A stretch of 38,983 nucleotides of DNA from the NCBI GenBank assembly GCA_025455685.1, contig JALOMB010000006.1:1-38983 (forward strand), given 5' to 3'. The notes beneath the pieces are model-generated. The model saw nothing but the letters and a program-made list of their open reading frames with translations. It searched no databases and was not told where the DNA came from. Origin of the DNA: Chitinophagales bacterium. GTDB taxonomy: Bacteria > Bacteroidota > Bacteroidia > Chitinophagales > JADJOU01. Positions 1-8,977 of this stretch are shown here, piece after piece. Made by a program: the position numbers and the translations under genes. The stretch's first letter is position 1. Each line of letters begins with the position of its first letter.

Positions 1-230
1 ACTATCTCTTAAAGGAGCAGCGTCTGTAGCACGAGCCAAAGCACCTACAATAGGAGCGTTTGATGCATTATCTGCTACTAGATTAAGTAAACTATCTCTG
101 AGTGGTGAAGCATCTGTAGCACGAGCAATACTACCAATCAAAGGCTGACTAGAAACATTGTCAGATATAACTTTGATAAAAGATTCCTTCAAAGGTGACT
201 TATCCGCATTTCTAGCTACAGCACTTATCA
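1..230 (-). repeat. 90-bp in-frame tandem repeat array, cut by the window edge
   Basis: A 90-bp period is visible directly: the string ctgtagcacgag recurs around positions 24 and 114, and a more diverged third copy lies around 205. Each unit encodes 30 residues with the pattern A-R-x-x-D-x-x-P-L-[RK]-[DE]-S near the start. About 2.3 units are visible and the array continues past position 1. The unit length is a multiple of three, so changes in copy number would keep the frame. Confidence 0.85.
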
Positions 231-678
231 TACTGTCAGAATAGGGCTTGGCAGTCATTCTACCTGCTAAGATTGTATCGTTAATTTTAATCTTAACGTC
301 TTTTAATAAAGCGCCGGCACCATTAGCAACTTGTATAATATTATCGTCAGATCTGAGATCACCGCCTACACTTCCGAATTTACTATTACTTCCGCTATAT
401 ATCCATTTAGAGCCATTATTTACATAAATCCCTTCTTGGACATCTGCAGTATCGGTAAGATTATATACCATCATACCTTTAACATGATAAGACAAAGGAA
501 ATGATGAAATAGAATTTCTAAGAGATAATCTAGGGAGCAAAACTCCACCTACTTTAGATTCTAATTCTAAAATAGCATTTACATCAATTCGTTCTGGATT
601 ATTTCCAATTTTCACTTGTGCATTCATTCCAAAGCAAAAAGCCGAAATAAAAGCTAGATTAAGAAATGTTTTTTTCAT
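1..678 (-). CDS. Surface/fibre-like protein with 30-residue tandem repeats, 3' end outside the window
   Basis: An open reading frame runs from an ATG at 678 to the window edge without a stop (226 codons visible). It opens with a clear signal peptide (MKKTFLNLAFISAFCFGMNA, then Gln), followed by a domain of about 80 residues (VKIGNN... LLPRLSL... GMMVYN... GIYVNNGSKWIY). The same domain begins the 572-aa protein encoded at 8978-10696, so the two are paralogues. From about residue 157 the protein consists of 30-residue repeats (core: ARATDASPLRDS then a V-A-D-N segment), still running when the window ends. I infer an exported, elongated surface or fibre protein; no enzymatic motif is visible. 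It lies 96 bp downstream of the giant gene on the same strand and may have its own promoter box at 734-741. The function is unknown. Confidence 0.85.
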   Translation of the reverse strand, partial: MKKTFLNLAFISAFCFGMNAQVKIGNNPERIDVNAILELESKVGGVLLPRLSLRNSISSFPLSYHVKGMMVYNLTDTADVQEGIYVNNGSKWIYSGSNSKFGSVGGDLRSDDNIIQVANGAGALLKDVKIKINDTILAGRMTAKPYSDSMISAVARNADKSPLKESFIKVISDNVSSQPLIGSIARATDASPLRDSLLNLVADNASNAPIVGALARATDAAPLRDS

Positions 679-733
679 ATTATATAAATTGTTTTATTTT
701 ATTTATCAAAAACTATGCTAAAATTTTAAAATG

Positions 734-741
734 CAAAAGTA
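734..741 (-). promoter_or_regulatory. Putative Bacteroidota -7 box (TACTTTTG)
   Basis: On the minus strand the sequence TACTTTTG fits the TAnnTTTG consensus of the primary sigma factor of Bacteroidota. It sits 55 bases upstream of the ATG at 678. No TTTG -33 element is seen at the usual spacing, so this is only a possible internal promoter for the partial gene. Confidence 0.35.
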
Positions 742-774
742 ATTAATTTAAATTTAATCATGTGGAAAACTTTT

Positions 775-3700
775 TTATTGTCCAAGCGGTACCGAAGACG
801 CTCGAGTACTCGAGGGATTTATCGGAAGACACACTGGCTTGCATGATGTAGGCCTAGCCGTGAAGGTGAAAAAATAATTGCTAAATCTATCTTCGAAGGT
901 GTATTCAAACGAATAATTTCTAGATATCGGATCATAGACCAAAGGGACTTCATCCATTGAGCGGTCTATAGCAAAATTAGAGGATTTATTGATAATAACA
1001 AATGGACCAAAAGATTGGTTTCTAGTAGGCGCTGGCATACTGTCAAGCTTATTTTGTAAATTGCTCAAATGTGACGGAATAAATATCTTGACTGCTTTTT
1101 GGAAATTAGTAGGTTTCACCTTCCAAATTCTTTTCATCCTATAAAAAGGACATCCTAGTGTTTCATATATTTTGGGGAATTCCAAGGTCGTATCCTGCTG
1201 TAAGGTTCTCCAAGTGAGACTTGAATCATTGTCTCCGATGATAAGATATGTTCTGTCTAATAAAAAATCTAGAAAATTAGACGGGTTAGAAGTATAATTA
1301 TCTTTTGTATTTGCACTAAGAGTTATCAAGCTTCCCGGCATCGTACTTCTAGATATGCTTTGAATAAAGCAACCAATTTGATCGCGAGCTATTCCAATAA
1401 TTCTATGAGAAAATGAGCTGACATCATAAATCAATTCAGAAGAGTCATTTCTACCATTCCAGTCTGGGGAATAATAATTTTCTTTGAGCGTAATCCCATA
1501 ACGTAGTGCTAGATAGGAATTGATACTCTGAGTTTCTACGTTAGGTAGCTTTTGGCTATAAGTTATGATATCACCTACTAAACTATTATTATAGGTTGTC
1601 AAATTAGGACTACCACCTAAACCAAGGGTATAAGAGCCCGAAGTCAAGGCACTATCTGTAGGTGTAGATTCGGGTGCCCCTGCGTTATATGCTATAGAAA
1701 TAGTGGCTGTATCAAATCTAAAAGTATGCAAATTTGGAATATTTGGGATAAGTCCTGTAGGCAATAAGGTTTTATTTTGAACCCTGACTTGATTAGTAAG
1801 CCAGACCCCGCTTCCATTAGAACGAGTATAAGTCAATAGGCCATTTGGTGAATTACTCACAGCGAAGACCGAGCCTGCTTTAGGCAAGAAAACCTGATCT
1901 AGGTTTAGGTTTGATCTTGATAGAAATCCATTACCACTAAGGCTTATATGGTAATTGAAGTTCATGGTATTTAAATTGCCTTGATTAATCGTTGCAGTGC
2001 CGGTGTTGTTCTTGATCAAAGGTAAAGAACCTGAGGCTCTATCATCAATGGAATCACCGTTGGCTATAGTTCGATTCGCTATTTCATCACGAACTTGATA
2101 CCATGAGGTCAGTCCATCTGATACACCGGCAGGTGCCACACAAATGAGCTGAGTTGAGAAGGTAAAATAATCACCATTGAGGAAATTATAATTTACCTGC
2201 CAGGTGCTATCTTCTGGGATATATACCATTGGCGTTTCTATTACATTGGTATTTGCAGAGAAATTTCCATTATTTACGGCTCTAGTGACGATAAGGAAAT
2301 AGGACCCAAGTCCCTTTCTAGGTAATTTATAAGGTGTTATCTTGCTGTTATCAGGGACTTTAATTGCTAAGGAACCCACGTTGCCAATTTCTTGAACACG
2401 CCATACTCTATTGAGTCGGACATTAAAGAAGATTTTCCCTAAGTCTTTGCCAGTCCATAATAGATTTCTATTATTATCTCCTATCATACATGCACTGAAA
2501 TTTCTGGTTAAAGATCGATTATGCAAGTTATTATTTTCAAAAAATCTATTCCCGTTAGAAATGGAAATAAAAGCGCCATCTTCAGAAGATTTGGCTTGCT
2601 TTTGGTCGAGTGCACCACAATCATCTCTGATTACACCGAAGATTCTATTATTGAACTCTGGGAATCTACTATAGTTCCATATCGTATCGCCTGATGATAT
2701 GATATAATCTTGTGGAATGGTAAAGCCATATTTTCCAGCAAGGTATGAATTTACGAGCTTTCTTTCGTATTCACTGAGCGTTTTGGAAAATGAAATTATC
2801 TCTGCAATATTGCCTTTGAAATAATTTAATGAGTCAAATCCTACTTTTACTCCTAGATTATCAAGCCAATACTGAGGTGTATTGATATTAGTATGGGCAT
2901 ATCTTTGACCCATGATGTTGATACCCCAATTATTGGTATCACTATACTGATTGTAAATATTGAATCGAGTAGGGTCGAAATTAATTCCTGCGAAATTTAT
3001 CCCTGCTTTAGGAGAAACTACGACATTATTCATTGGCCTAAAGCCAAACTCCTGTGTCGTAGCACTCGGATCTATGATAGCACCACTACTATTGGTAAAT
3101 CGTCCTCTGAAATTAGATTTGCCCCCATAATACAAAGGATATGCAGAATTAGAAGTCGTATCAGTAGACTTTACGATACTAAAAATCTCAGATTTCTTGA
3201 AATCCTTAGGGAAGGTATAAGGGGTATCGATTAAACTATTTTGAAAATAAGCATTAGTACCATTAAACCAAACAGAAGCATTGAAGTTCAAGCTGTTATC
3301 TTGATAAATAGGCGTTCCTTTTGACTTAAGGTCTCTGAGAAAAAGCGTTTGGTCGAGCCAATTGGTGGCTGTAAGTTTGTCTAGGGTCATACCGAGCTGA
3401 GCAGAGTCAGACTGTATCCATTGTTCTAAATTTTCTTTTACACCGCCTGGAGATGCTTGTATCAAAGCCATTGAAATATGATCTCCGTCATTCAATACGA
3501 CATTTTGGAATACCGAAACTCCTCTATCAATCCTTACGGCATTATATATCCTAGCTGTAGAGAAATTAGTTCTATTCGCACTTACAATTAGAATTGGTTT
3601 ATAAAAACCTTTATTACTTAGAAACTGTCCTACTTTTCCCATTTTTACTTCTAACCCTGAAAAGCTTTGCGTCGCATCGACACGCCACATCCTACCAAAC

Positions 3701-6700
3701 ATGACATAGCAGGCTGATGAATTAGTGATTGAAGTAGGCATTGGTATATTTGTTACCCAATTCGTATAGGTACCACCATTATGACCTACATAGAGGAAGG
3801 AGTTATTTAAGGTAAATGAACCGGTATTTGATTGATTATTAGGAGCAATGGCTCTAAGTCCTATAGATATAATATCATTTCCGTCTGTAGCCGTAGATTG
3901 TTTTTGATTGAGTCCAGCACAGTCATCGCGTCCAATTCCAGTAATATCTTTATTAAACAAGATATTATCTGTAGCATTCCATACTATATTGCCGCTACTA
4001 TTGATATAATTGGTAGGTGTAGTTTGGTCTAAAGTCATTCCCCATTTAGTGGCTATATAGGAGTTAATTTTATTTTGTTCGACTCTAGATAACTTCCAAG
4101 GATAAATAAAATATTCAAATAAATCACCTTTCCATCCTTGATTATCTGGTGAATTCCATCTATTTCCTAGTTGAAACTGAACACTAGGGGCCATCGTAGT
4201 ATACCAAGAATTAAAGGAAGACTGAAGATAATTGATACCTTTATTATTTATAGCGATATTATTCCCTGATACAATATTAGAATTAGTGTATTCATAACTG
4301 AGAATAGCTTGACGAAAATCACTAGTATTCCAGAATGGTGTCGTTCCTGTGATTTCAGCGGCGAATCCCCCATAGGCTAGTGTAAAATTAGGGGTATAAC
4401 CTATCTGTGCATTCCCATTATTCATTTGTCCATAGCCAAATAATACTCGTTGAGTATTAGTAGATTTGAAGTTAATTGCCTGGTATATTGTTCTTGAAGC
4501 ACTACCATAAGGAAATCCCCTTAAATTATTGGAAATATTGAATCCTCCTTCTACCGAAAATCTATTTTCATTAAAAGCAATCCTTTGATGAAAATTCTGT
4601 GTGCCTAGATTGAACTTATATAAAATAGGCTGACCTTGTCTCAGCGTAACATTATTGGAGTTTAGGGATAAATCAGACCAAATAGTATTCAAAGGAATAA
4701 CCGCTGAATCATTGATACTACTCAACCCTTGATCGTCACTCGAAAGCCATATCGAAGGTCCATCAGGAGCAAAGAAATAAAAAGAATCAGGGATTGGCGT
4801 ATAAAGATTGCCACTTCCACCATTCCAAAGTACTTGTATATTTTCTGCACCTGAGCTATGAGCGTAAGAGAGATCAAAATCATGATAACCTTGAGTTAGG
4901 TTTACATCTAAACTAGTTACCGTTCCTTGACTTGTCATGTTTAGTACTTGAGAACCATTTAATAGCAAGCGGGCTTGATTGGTGGCTATGATTTGAAATT
5001 TATAGGTAGATGAAGTAGCAGGTATTCTGAGTTTACCCAAAAATCTCATGCCAAAGAAATCTGAAATCTTATTAGATACGACATTATGTGCATTATGAGG
5101 ATTATTGACAATACCACTAGAAATGAAGCTACCAGGAAGAGCTGGTAATGTGGATAAATCTAAAGTAAGTGGATACGTAAAAGAAAACCCTCTATTTAAT
5201 GTAAAACGAACACCAGGTACATGTCTTCTTCCTGAAATCATGACACCACTATCTGGAAATCTAACCCCACCGGGCAAAGCTTGATCCCACAACATAGTCA
5301 CAGTAGCACCGTCAGTAAGCGATACATTTCTATATGTGGCAACTCCATTGACCAAGGAAGTAGCTCTGTATAAGACCGGGCTACCTGTGAGTAAATTATT
5401 ATCTCCATCAGTATCTACGACGAGTTGCGGATTGGACATATTGTTTTGAATTCTTAGCCCTGTCGCAGAAGCTCCTATACGCACTTCAAATCTCTGAGTT
5501 ATATTGGTGTTTTTGACTTTCCATACTTGTCTCCACCTCACAGGATTACAAGCTGTAGTGGCATATGCAAGCGGAATACTATCACTAGCACTGTTGGCAA
5601 AAGTAAAATCGATATTGTCAGAGCCAAATTTAGCTCCTAAGACGACGAAAGATTTATCATCATTAAAAGGATAGGGATGTTTTTGATTGCCATTTTCTAC
5701 TATAGTATCTACTCCTATGCAGAAATTGGAAAATTTGCCGAATTCAAAAGACTGAGACTGACGCTGATCGAGAAAACCACAATCATCTCTACCTACACCA
5801 AACATAAAAAACTTATAATCTGGGTTTCCAAACCAAATATTCTGCCCATCAGATGAAACATAATTTGAGGAAGCATTTCCACTTCCATTATTCAAGGTCA
5901 AACTATATTTCAACGCAAAATAACTATTGATTTTATTTCTCTCAGAAGCTTGCAAAATTCTATTATACAAGATAACTTCTGAGATTTCACTATTTCCATA
6001 TAATGTTCCTGAGACATTAATCCCAAATTTGCCCCCAACTTTATCAAAACTCATTGAATTGGTGTTGGTCTGCATCAAAGGATTTGAATTTATATTGATA
6101 CCCCAATTACCCGCAGAACTAAATGTATTGTAGTTGGACCATTCCAAAGGATTAAAAGAAAAATTATTTGACGTAATTCCAGTTTTGAAATCATAATACA
6201 CATTAGTAGTCAGTGGCTCAAATCCAATTCTATCCGTAGTACCGAATCTTTCATAGATACCTCCGTTGTCCCAAGTATAATGTGACCCTAATCCAGCTTG
6301 TCCTCCATAATCGAATAAAGGAGCATTTTGTCTATCTAATTGAAGTGCTCTACCGATACCGAAGGCCTCCATAGCGCCCCAAGATGCGTTAAAATTGGGA
6401 TTTGTAGTGTTTTCAAAGCCACTATTACTGCCTACTAATCCTGGATTGTAATTTCTCAAGTTTTCTTTGATTACCGGTCCACCAACTCCGATTAAATCTA
6501 ATTTATTAGTCGATCGGTCATTTAAAGTAGTCAAAATACCTTCGTCCTCTACGATCACATCGGCTCTCATAGATTTATGTACTACAAAGGATAAGGGGAT
6601 AAATCGAATATAGCGCGCTACTAAAATAGAATCTAAATAATTAGAAATCAGTGTGTTTCTATCACTATTTCCATCAAAGACTAAAGGTATATCATTATAT

Positions 6701-8952
6701 ACGAAATTATCCAAGGAATAAGAAATTTGATAAGCGGTAACCCACTGATCTAAATCTGCTCTTCCTTTGGTTACGAAGCCTTTAATTCTTTTTTGACTTC
6801 CGAGATCTAGTTGCAAATATCTTCCTACGATATTATTATCATCTACTGACCAAGAACTATTAGAGGTTATTTGAGAATTTGCAGGTGGCAAACCTGGCCA
6901 TGATCCATTTGCGCTTCTATTTGAGGTAGATACATTGAGATAAGTATTGTCGAAATCATCCAAAGTAACCCAATGAGCTAAACCTGCACTGACACCACCG
7001 GGAGCGGATATCTGCCATGCTATCGTAAATACTTCATTATGCTTTAATTCTACTGCCTTAAAAATGGCCATATTTGCAACTATTTCTGAAGAAGGATAGA
7101 GTCTCTGAGTCCCTGTGAGGAAATCTCCGTCTCCATCTTCATCGACGACGATTGATAATTTTTTAAACGAATTGACAAATTTAAATGTATTATTGTCCCC
7201 ACCAGCTTCTATATATATTGATCCTACATTTCCTTGGGCTCCGACCTTCCATTGGCGATTAATTCGATTTACACCGCAGCTATTTGGACCGAATACATTA
7301 GAAGAGATATTTCCTGAAACTGAATTTAAAGCAGAGTTATTGTCCCCTATGACTAAATAAGCACCTTCTGGCATATCTCCAGGATTGTCTGCATTTGAAG
7401 CATAAATGCCTTCTATAGCAATTCTAATAAAATTATTGGTTCTATCTGAGGCAGTGAAGAATTGACTTTGTGATTGTTTTTGATTCAAAGAAGAAATAGC
7501 CAAATCTCGACCAATACCAAAAATTCTATTGTTATATGCAGAGTTACTACTCCTAGACCAAAAAGTAACCCCATTTGGAGCCATATAATTGGATTGAGAA
7601 GTAATTCCGTATTTGATAGCTAAGTATGTATTGACTTTTTGGGTTTCTGTATCAGAGAGTTTATAAGGATAATAAATAAATTCCGGAAATAATACTGTAG
7701 CCATCCTTAAATTGGCACATTTTCCACCGATATGTATCCCTGAAGGGTCTATTTTGTTGATATTAGCTAAATCAAAAGTAAATTTTCCTTCTGTAAATGC
7801 TGATGCATTGACACGTATTCCTGAAAATGGAATATTTCGATTGCCCGCTGCATCGAAGTCATTATACATCTCTACGATCATCGGCTCATTTGAGAGAATG
7901 GTCTTGGCCTGATTTAAACCACCAACCCCTAAAACATCATTGACAAATGATGTAGCATTTCTAAATATACCGATAGCTTCCTGAGCACCACACCCGAAGC
8001 CTTGATTAAATAAAAACCGATTCTGAACAAAATTTTGATAGGCTATAGGCATGAATACTTGCAAACTGGAATTCCCAATAGCAATCCCATGAGAAGATCG
8101 GTCTCTAGTACCTAATTGAGTGATATAACTCGTATTTCCATCGAAAACCGCTGCTGGATTGTAATTGATATAAAACTGCTGTCCAGAAATCTTGATGGGC
8201 GCTTTACCTTGAGCTAAAAAAGCATTATTATTTTCAAATCTAGTAGGGGCTTGATTTCTAAAAACACTTACATAATTATTTAAAACGTTTTCATTGACCA
8301 CATCTACTGCATCTGCTCTATACCAATGAGACAAGGAAGAAGGATACCGAACATATTTGCCATCTAATTCATCGACTGTGTTATTGGGAAATCTGACGTT
8401 TATTTTGAGACTTTCGCCTCCCGTATATTCATAATGCTTGATCCGAATGACATGATAGCCACTAGGTAGATTGATATTAAAGAAATTTGATGCAAAATTA
8501 GGCGCTGTAGTATTTGACCTAGTCACGACACCCAAAAGTTGATTATTGACCCAAATCGCAGCGACATCATCTATAAACTCAAATTGAAAACCATATTGAC
8601 CTGTACTCGGTGCTAAGAACTCTGCGATATATTCAGTCCCTACGAAATCTGCGGACTGTCTATTATGTTCATTCCCTCGGACTTTGTCTGTATAGCCTGA
8701 GACTTTAGCAGTTCTATTATTGGTACCTAGTCCAAAAGAATCTACTACTTTATCTTGAGGGCCACCTATACTTCCCTCATATACGTCGTAGCGCCATCCT
8801 TCGGTATATCCTGCTTCTACACCACCTGGAGCAGATGTTTGAGCATTCATGGCATACATGACTAGCCACAACCCAAAACTCAAAAGCCATTTGCTCCTAA
8901 AGCTATTTAGGGAAAAATTCAGTAATAATCTAGTGTTCTTTTTTGCGCACAT
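775..8952 (-). CDS. Giant five-module secreted protein (PA14-like, F5/8C-like and repeated DUF8202-like modules)
   Basis: This 2725-residue protein starts with a signal peptide (about residues 1-37, ending MNAQ). It is built of five large units, each opened by a P-x-G-V motif (near residues 42, 649, 1225, 1832 and 2271). Each unit holds a conserved block of the type INSYLALKYGITL, then I-x-G-x-x-R-D and Q-x-Q-S (near residues 437, 1009, 1629, 2064, 2472), followed by a V-W-R-V or W-K-V block. This architecture is common in exported Bacteroidota proteins (DUF8202-like). Unit 1 also carries a PA14-like domain (about 50-190), unit 2 an F5/8 type C-like domain (about 650-795) and unit 3 a second PA14-like domain (about 1230-1395). 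These folds often bind carbohydrate, so an adhesive role is likely. The C-terminus (CKPVCLPI region) is not a sorting domain I can assign firmly. It follows the 572-aa gene by 25 bp, probably in the same operon. Confidence 0.9.
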   Translation of the reverse strand: MCAKKNTRLLLNFSLNSFRSKWLLSFGLWLVMYAMNAQTSAPGGVEAGYTEGWRYDVYEGSIGGPQDKVVDSFGLGTNNRTAKVSGYTDKVRGNEHNRQSADFVGTEYIAEFLAPSTGQYGFQFEFIDDVAAIWVNNQLLGVVTRSNTTAPNFASNFFNINLPSGYHVIRIKHYEYTGGESLKINVRFPNNTVDELDGKYVRYPSSLSHWYRADAVDVVNENVLNNYVSVFRNQAPTRFENNNAFLAQGKAPIKISGQQFYINYNPAAVFDGNTSYITQLGTRDRSSHGIAIGNSSLQVFMPIAYQNFVQNRFLFNQGFGCGAQEAIGIFRNATSFVNDVLGVGGLNQAKTILSNEPMIVEMYNDFDAAGNRNIPFSGIRVNASAFTEGKFTFDLANINKIDPSGIHIGGKCANLRMATVLFPEFIYYPYKLSDTETQKVNTYLAIKYGITSQSNYMAPNGVTFWSRSSNSAYNNRIFGIGRDLAISSLNQKQSQSQFFTASDRTNNFIRIAIEGIYASNADNPGDMPEGAYLVIGDNNSALNSVSGNISSNVFGPNSCGVNRINRQWKVGAQGNVGSIYIEAGGDNNTFKFVNSFKKLSIVVDEDGDGDFLTGTQRLYPSSEIVANMAIFKAVELKHNEVFTIAWQISAPGGVSAGLAHWVTLDDFDNTYLNVSTSNRSANGSWPGLPPANSQITSNSSWSVDDNNIVGRYLQLDLGSQKRIKGFVTKGRADLDQWVTAYQISYSLDNFVYNDIPLVFDGNSDRNTLISNYLDSILVARYIRFIPLSFVVHKSMRADVIVEDEGILTTLNDRSTNKLDLIGVGGPVIKENLRNYNPGLVGSNSGFENTTNPNFNASWGAMEAFGIGRALQLDRQNAPLFDYGGQAGLGSHYTWDNGGIYERFGTTDRIGFEPLTTNVYYDFKTGITSNNFSFNPLEWSNYNTFSSAGNWGININSNPLMQTNTNSMSFDKVGGKFGINVSGTLYGNSEISEVILYNRILQASERNKINSYFALKYSLTLNNGSGNASSNYVSSDGQNIWFGNPDYKFFMFGVGRDDCGFLDQRQSQSFEFGKFSNFCIGVDTIVENGNQKHPYPFNDDKSFVVLGAKFGSDNIDFTFANSASDSIPLAYATTACNPVRWRQVWKVKNTNITQRFEVRIGASATGLRIQNNMSNPQLVVDTDGDNNLLTGSPVLYRATSLVNGVATYRNVSLTDGATVTMLWDQALPGGVRFPDSGVMISGRRHVPGVRFTLNRGFSFTYPLTLDLSTLPALPGSFISSGIVNNPHNAHNVVSNKISDFFGMRFLGKLRIPATSSTYKFQIIATNQARLLLNGSQVLNMTSQGTVTSLDVNLTQGYHDFDLSYAHSSGAENIQVLWNGGSGNLYTPIPDSFYFFAPDGPSIWLSSDDQGLSSINDSAVIPLNTIWSDLSLNSNNVTLRQGQPILYKFNLGTQNFHQRIAFNENRFSVEGGFNISNNLRGFPYGSASRTIYQAINFKSTNTQRVLFGYGQMNNGNAQIGYTPNFTLAYGGFAAEITGTTPFWNTSDFRQAILSYEYTNSNIVSGNNIAINNKGINYLQSSFNSWYTTMAPSVQFQLGNRWNSPDNQGWKGDLFEYFIYPWKLSRVEQNKINSYIATKWGMTLDQTTPTNYINSSGNIVWNATDNILFNKDITGIGRDDCAGLNQKQSTATDGNDIISIGLRAIAPNNQSNTGSFTLNNSFLYVGHNGGTYTNWVTNIPMPTSITNSSACYVMFGRMWRVDATQSFSGLEVKMGKVGQFLSNKGFYKPILIVSANRTNFSTARIYNAVRIDRGVSVFQNVVLNDGDHISMALIQASPGGVKENLEQWIQSDSAQLGMTLDKLTATNWLDQTLFLRDLKSKGTPIYQDNSLNFNASVWFNGTNAYFQNSLIDTPYTFPKDFKKSEIFSIVKSTDTTSNSAYPLYYGGKSNFRGRFTNSSGAIIDPSATTQEFGFRPMNNVVVSPKAGINFAGINFDPTRFNIYNQYSDTNNWGINIMGQRYAHTNINTPQYWLDNLGVKVGFDSLNYFKGNIAEIISFSKTLSEYERKLVNSYLAGKYGFTIPQDYIISSGDTIWNYSRFPEFNNRIFGVIRDDCGALDQKQAKSSEDGAFISISNGNRFFENNNLHNRSLTRNFSACMIGDNNRNLLWTGKDLGKIFFNVRLNRVWRVQEIGNVGSLAIKVPDNSKITPYKLPRKGLGSYFLIVTRAVNNGNFSANTNVIETPMVYIPEDSTWQVNYNFLNGDYFTFSTQLICVAPAGVSDGLTSWYQVRDEIANRTIANGDSIDDRASGSLPLIKNNTGTATINQGNLNTMNFNYHISLSGNGFLSRSNLNLDQVFLPKAGSVFAVSNSPNGLLTYTRSNGSGVWLTNQVRVQNKTLLPTGLIPNIPNLHTFRFDTATISIAYNAGAPESTPTDSALTSGSYTLGLGGSPNLTTYNNSLVGDIITYSQKLPNVETQSINSYLALRYGITLKENYYSPDWNGRNDSSELIYDVSSFSHRIIGIARDQIGCFIQSISRSTMPGSLITLSANTKDNYTSNPSNFLDFLLDRTYLIIGDNDSSLTWRTLQQDTTLEFPKIYETLGCPFYRMKRIWKVKPTNFQKAVKIFIPSHLSNLQNKLDSMPAPTRNQSFGPFVIINKSSNFAIDRSMDEVPLVYDPISRNYSFEYTFEDRFSNYFFTFTARPTSCKPVCLPINPSSTRASSVPLGQ

Positions 8953-8977
8953 GAGCTAGTATATCTTACAAACTAGT

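Noticed and set aside
761-769. Replication origin suggested by a DnaA-box-like string
   Set aside because: Only two scattered copies exist, there is no cluster and no dnaA or dnaN nearby.
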